The notes beneath the pieces were generated by a model. It saw only the letters and a program-made list of their open reading frames with translations, ran no database searches and was not told where the DNA came from. Source: Gammaproteobacteria bacterium (lineage in GTDB: Bacteria > Pseudomonadota > Gammaproteobacteria > Steroidobacterales > Woeseiaceae). Taken from it: a DNA stretch of 7,642 nt. This document shows, piece by piece, positions 5,216 through 7,642 of the stretch. Made by a program: the position numbers and the translations under genes. Where the stretch lies: contig QNFK01000072.1 in NCBI GenBank assembly GCA_003645495.1, forward strand, positions 1-7,642, read 5' to 3'. Each line of letters begins with the position of its first letter. The stretch's first letter is position 1.

Positions 5216-7642
5216 ATGAGCAGCAAGGTTTCTCAAATTCATACTCCGATGATGCAGCAGTACCTGCGCATCAAGGGTGATTACCCGGACATGCTGGTCT
5301 TCTACCGCATGGGGGATTTCTACGAACTGTTTTTTGACGATGCGCGGCGCGCTGCGAAGCTGCTCGACATCACACTGACCGCCAGGGGCAAATCGGGAGG
5401 CAATGCCATACCGATGGCTGGCGTTCCGTATCACGCTATTGAAGGTTACCTGGCGAAACTGGTCAGGAAAGGTGAGTCGGTAGCGATTTGCGAACAAGTT
5501 GGTGATCCGGCAACCAGCAAAGGTCCGGTTGAACGCAAAGTCATGCGCGTCGTTACGCCCGGCACATTGACAGACGAAGCACTACTGGCCGAGTCCCGGG
5601 ACAACCTGGTTGCTGCTGTCATACAGGAGCAGGATCGCTTCGGCCTGGCCTGGCTGGATCTTGCCGGCGGCCGCTTCCGCCTGACAGAGGTTACAGGCAG
5701 CGATGCACTGGCTGGTGAGATCGAGCGCCTTCGACCCGCGGAAATCATCGTCGATGAGGAGCAGGATGCCAGGCAGGAATTTCGTGACAGTATCCGCGTT
5801 ACCGGAAGACCGCCATGGCACTTCGATCTTGATAGCGCAACGCGCCTCCTCTGTTCGCAATTCCAGACCAGGGACCTCAGCGGTTTCGGTTGCGAAGATT
5901 TTCCACTGGGTTCGGCGGCTGCGGGAGCGCTGCTGCAATACGTCAATGACACGCAAAAAACTGCGCTGCCACACCTGACGTCAATAACTGTTGAACAATT
6001 AGCTGATGCCCTGGTGATGGACGGGCCAACACGCCGTAACCTCGAGCTTGAAGAAAGTCTCACCGGTCATCACGAGCTTACGCTTGCTGGCGTGATGGAC
6101 CACTGCCAGAGTCCGATGGGCAGCCGCTTGCTGAAGAGATGGATTCAACGACCGCTGCGGGATGTGACTACGTTGCGCGGTCGTTACCAGGCCGTGCAGA
6201 CGCTGACCCTGGAACGACTGGTTGAACCATTGCAAACAGCACTGCACGGAGTTGGTGACGTCGAGAGAATTCTGTCGCGCATTGCTCTGCGCTCTGCGCG
6301 ACCACGCGACCTGCGACAACTGCTACAGGCCATTTCACGCTTGCCCGAAGCAAGGGGTGCCATTGCAGATATCGACTCGCCATTACTGATCTCGCTCCGC
6401 GCGCAAATTCAGGGGCATCCACGGCAAAAAGAACTATTGCAGAAAGCGCTGGTTGATAATCCGCCGATGCTGATACGCGATGGTGGTGTTATTGCTGAAG
6501 GATTTGACGACGAGCTGGATGAATTGAGATCGATTGCCAGCAACGCAGATCAATACCTGCTCGATCTCGAAAAACGTGAAAAGGAACGAACCGGGATTGC
6601 GACACTTAAGCTCGGTTACAACCGGGTGCATGGTTATTTCATAGAAATTAGTAAGGGGCAGGCCGACAAAGCACCGGCGGACTATGTCAGGCGGCAAACC
6701 TTAAAAGGTGCCGAGCGCTACATCACGCCGGAACTCAAAGAATTTGAAGATAAGGTGTTGAGTGCGCGTGAACGAGCGTTGAGTCGTGAAAAATATTTGT
6801 ACGAGCAGCTGATTGAGTCGCTGCTGGAGGTACTGCCCGAGATGCAGGCTACTGCTGCCGGGCTTGCAGAACTGGATGTATTAGTTTGTTTTGCAGAACG
6901 CGCCGAAACCTTAAATCTCTGCCAGCCTGAAATCGTCAACCAACCATGTTTTGAAATTCGCGGCGGGCGTCACCTGGTCGTTGAGCAAGTGATTGAGACA
7001 CCATTTGTCGCCAATGATCTTGATTTGAATGAGCAACGAAAATTACTGGTGATTACCGGGCCAAACATGGGCGGCAAGTCCACTTATATGAGGCAAGCCG
7101 CGCTAATCGCGATACTTGCTCACATCGGCAGCTTCGTGCCGGCGGAGCATTTGCGGATCGGCCCGATCGATAGAATATTCACGCGCATTGGCGCATCCGA
7201 TGATTTAGCCGGTGGTCGATCGACGTTCATGGTCGAGATGACCGAAACGGCAACCATTCTGAATAACGCGACCGAACACAGCCTGGTCCTGATGGATGAG
7301 ATTGGTCGTGGTACGAGCACTTATGACGGCTTATCGCTAGCCTGGGCTGCGGCGCATCACATGGGAGAGAATGTTCGCGCGTTCACGTTATTTGCCACCC
7401 ATTATTTTGAATTGACGGCGCTGGCTGGCGAACTGCCCGACTGCGAAAACGTACATCTCGATGCAACGGAACATAAAGGTCAGCTGGTATTTCTGCATGC
7501 CGTAAAAGCAGGACCGGCGAACCAGAGTTATGGATTGCAGGTAGCGGCGCTAGCTGGTGTCCCGGGCACGGTGATACGCCGTGCCAAATCCTACCTGACG
7601 CTGCTTGAGACTCACCAGCATGAGGACAATCCGCAGGCGCAA
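5216..7642 (+). CDS. mutS: DNA mismatch repair protein MutS, C-terminus cut by the window edge
   Basis: Recognises mismatches and small loops in DNA and, with MutL, starts methyl-directed or nick-directed repair. The frame is open from ATG 5216 to the edge, 809 codons of a protein usually about 850-860 residues. HTPMMQQYLRIKGDYPDMLV (9-28) leads into GDFYELF (33-39), whose Phe35 and Glu37 form the mismatch-reading F-x-E motif. The connector contains GDPATSKGPVERKV; core and clamp domains follow. The ATPase domain has Walker A GPNMGGKS (615-622), Walker B LMDE with D694-E695 followed by IGRGTST, and FATHYFEL with His729. Positions differ by one from E. coli MutS. The missing end would carry the rest of the helix-turn-helix, the beta-clamp-binding motif and the tetramer helices. 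No frameshift or unusual substitution is seen. It is transcribed divergently from the glycosyltransferase series. Confidence 0.98.
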   Translation, partial: MSSKVSQIHTPMMQQYLRIKGDYPDMLVFYRMGDFYELFFDDARRAAKLLDITLTARGKSGGNAIPMAGVPYHAIEGYLAKLVRKGESVAICEQVGDPATSKGPVERKVMRVVTPGTLTDEALLAESRDNLVAAVIQEQDRFGLAWLDLAGGRFRLTEVTGSDALAGEIERLRPAEIIVDEEQDARQEFRDSIRVTGRPPWHFDLDSATRLLCSQFQTRDLSGFGCEDFPLGSAAAGALLQYVNDTQKTALPHLTSITVEQLADALVMDGPTRRNLELEESLTGHHELTLAGVMDHCQSPMGSRLLKRWIQRPLRDVTTLRGRYQAVQTLTLERLVEPLQTALHGVGDVERILSRIALRSARPRDLRQLLQAISRLPEARGAIADIDSPLLISLRAQIQGHPRQKELLQKALVDNPPMLIRDGGVIAEGFDDELDELRSIASNADQYLLDLEKREKERTGIATLKLGYNRVHGYFIEISKGQADKAPADYVRRQTLKGAERYITPELKEFEDKVLSARERALSREKYLYEQLIESLLEVLPEMQATAAGLAELDVLVCFAERAETLNLCQPEIVNQPCFEIRGGRHLVVEQVIETPFVANDLDLNEQRKLLVITGPNMGGKSTYMRQAALIAILAHIGSFVPAEHLRIGPIDRIFTRIGASDDLAGGRSTFMVEMTETATILNNATEHSLVLMDEIGRGTSTYDGLSLAWAAAHHMGENVRAFTLFATHYFELTALAGELPDCENVHLDATEHKGQLVFLHAVKAGPANQSYGLQVAALAGVPGTVIRRAKSYLTLLETHQHEDNPQAQ

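Noticed and set aside
5446..6063. 205-codon open frame on the minus strand inside mutS
   Set aside because: It lies antisense to an intact, strongly recognised mutS; the product is Ser/Arg-rich low-complexity sequence with no recognisable domain, typical of an antisense shadow.

Overview
This is a conserved housekeeping region of a bacterium, almost certainly a gammaproteobacterium. The order pncC, recA, recX, alaS matches the Escherichia coli order, and AlaRS, RecA and MutS align closely with what I remember of the E. coli proteins (MutS residue numbers differ by only one). Base composition looks moderately GC-rich. I cannot name a genus. No phage, insertion sequence, CRISPR array, rRNA, tRNA or defence system was found, and I see no previously undescribed system.

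Layout, left to right. The first 1183 bases are the 5' two-fifths of alaS (alanyl-tRNA synthetase, minus strand), running off the left edge. A 132-base gap with a nested inverted repeat separates it from recX (minus), which starts 8 bases after the recA stop codon. A 116-base leader lies upstream of recA. It has a perfect 7-bp dyad over a candidate -10 box but no recognisable gammaproteobacterial SOS box. Next come thpR (RNA 2',3'-cyclic phosphodiesterase / LigT family), pncC (stand-alone NMN amidohydrolase, the CinA C-terminal domain) and a GT4-type glycosyltransferase, all on the minus strand. These three are joined by two stop/start overlaps of exactly 8 bases. After a 111-base divergent intergenic region, mutS runs rightward and leaves the window after 809 codons, before its C-terminal tail.

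Functionally, the minus-strand series reads glycosyltransferase, pncC, thpR, recA, recX, alaS in transcription order. RecA and RecX form a recombinase and modulator pair. PncC and ThpR are small nucleotide or RNA-end metabolism enzymes often linked to recA, as in the cinA-ligT-recA operon of Deinococcus radiodurans. MutS is divergent and adds mismatch repair next to the recombination genes. The glycosyltransferase is the odd member and its substrate cannot be read from sequence. The points most worth a second look are the recA leader, the palindrome before alaS, the two matching 8-base overlaps, and a lysine in place of the second glutamate of the glycosyltransferase EX7E motif. There is no gene-free stretch longer than 300 bases.
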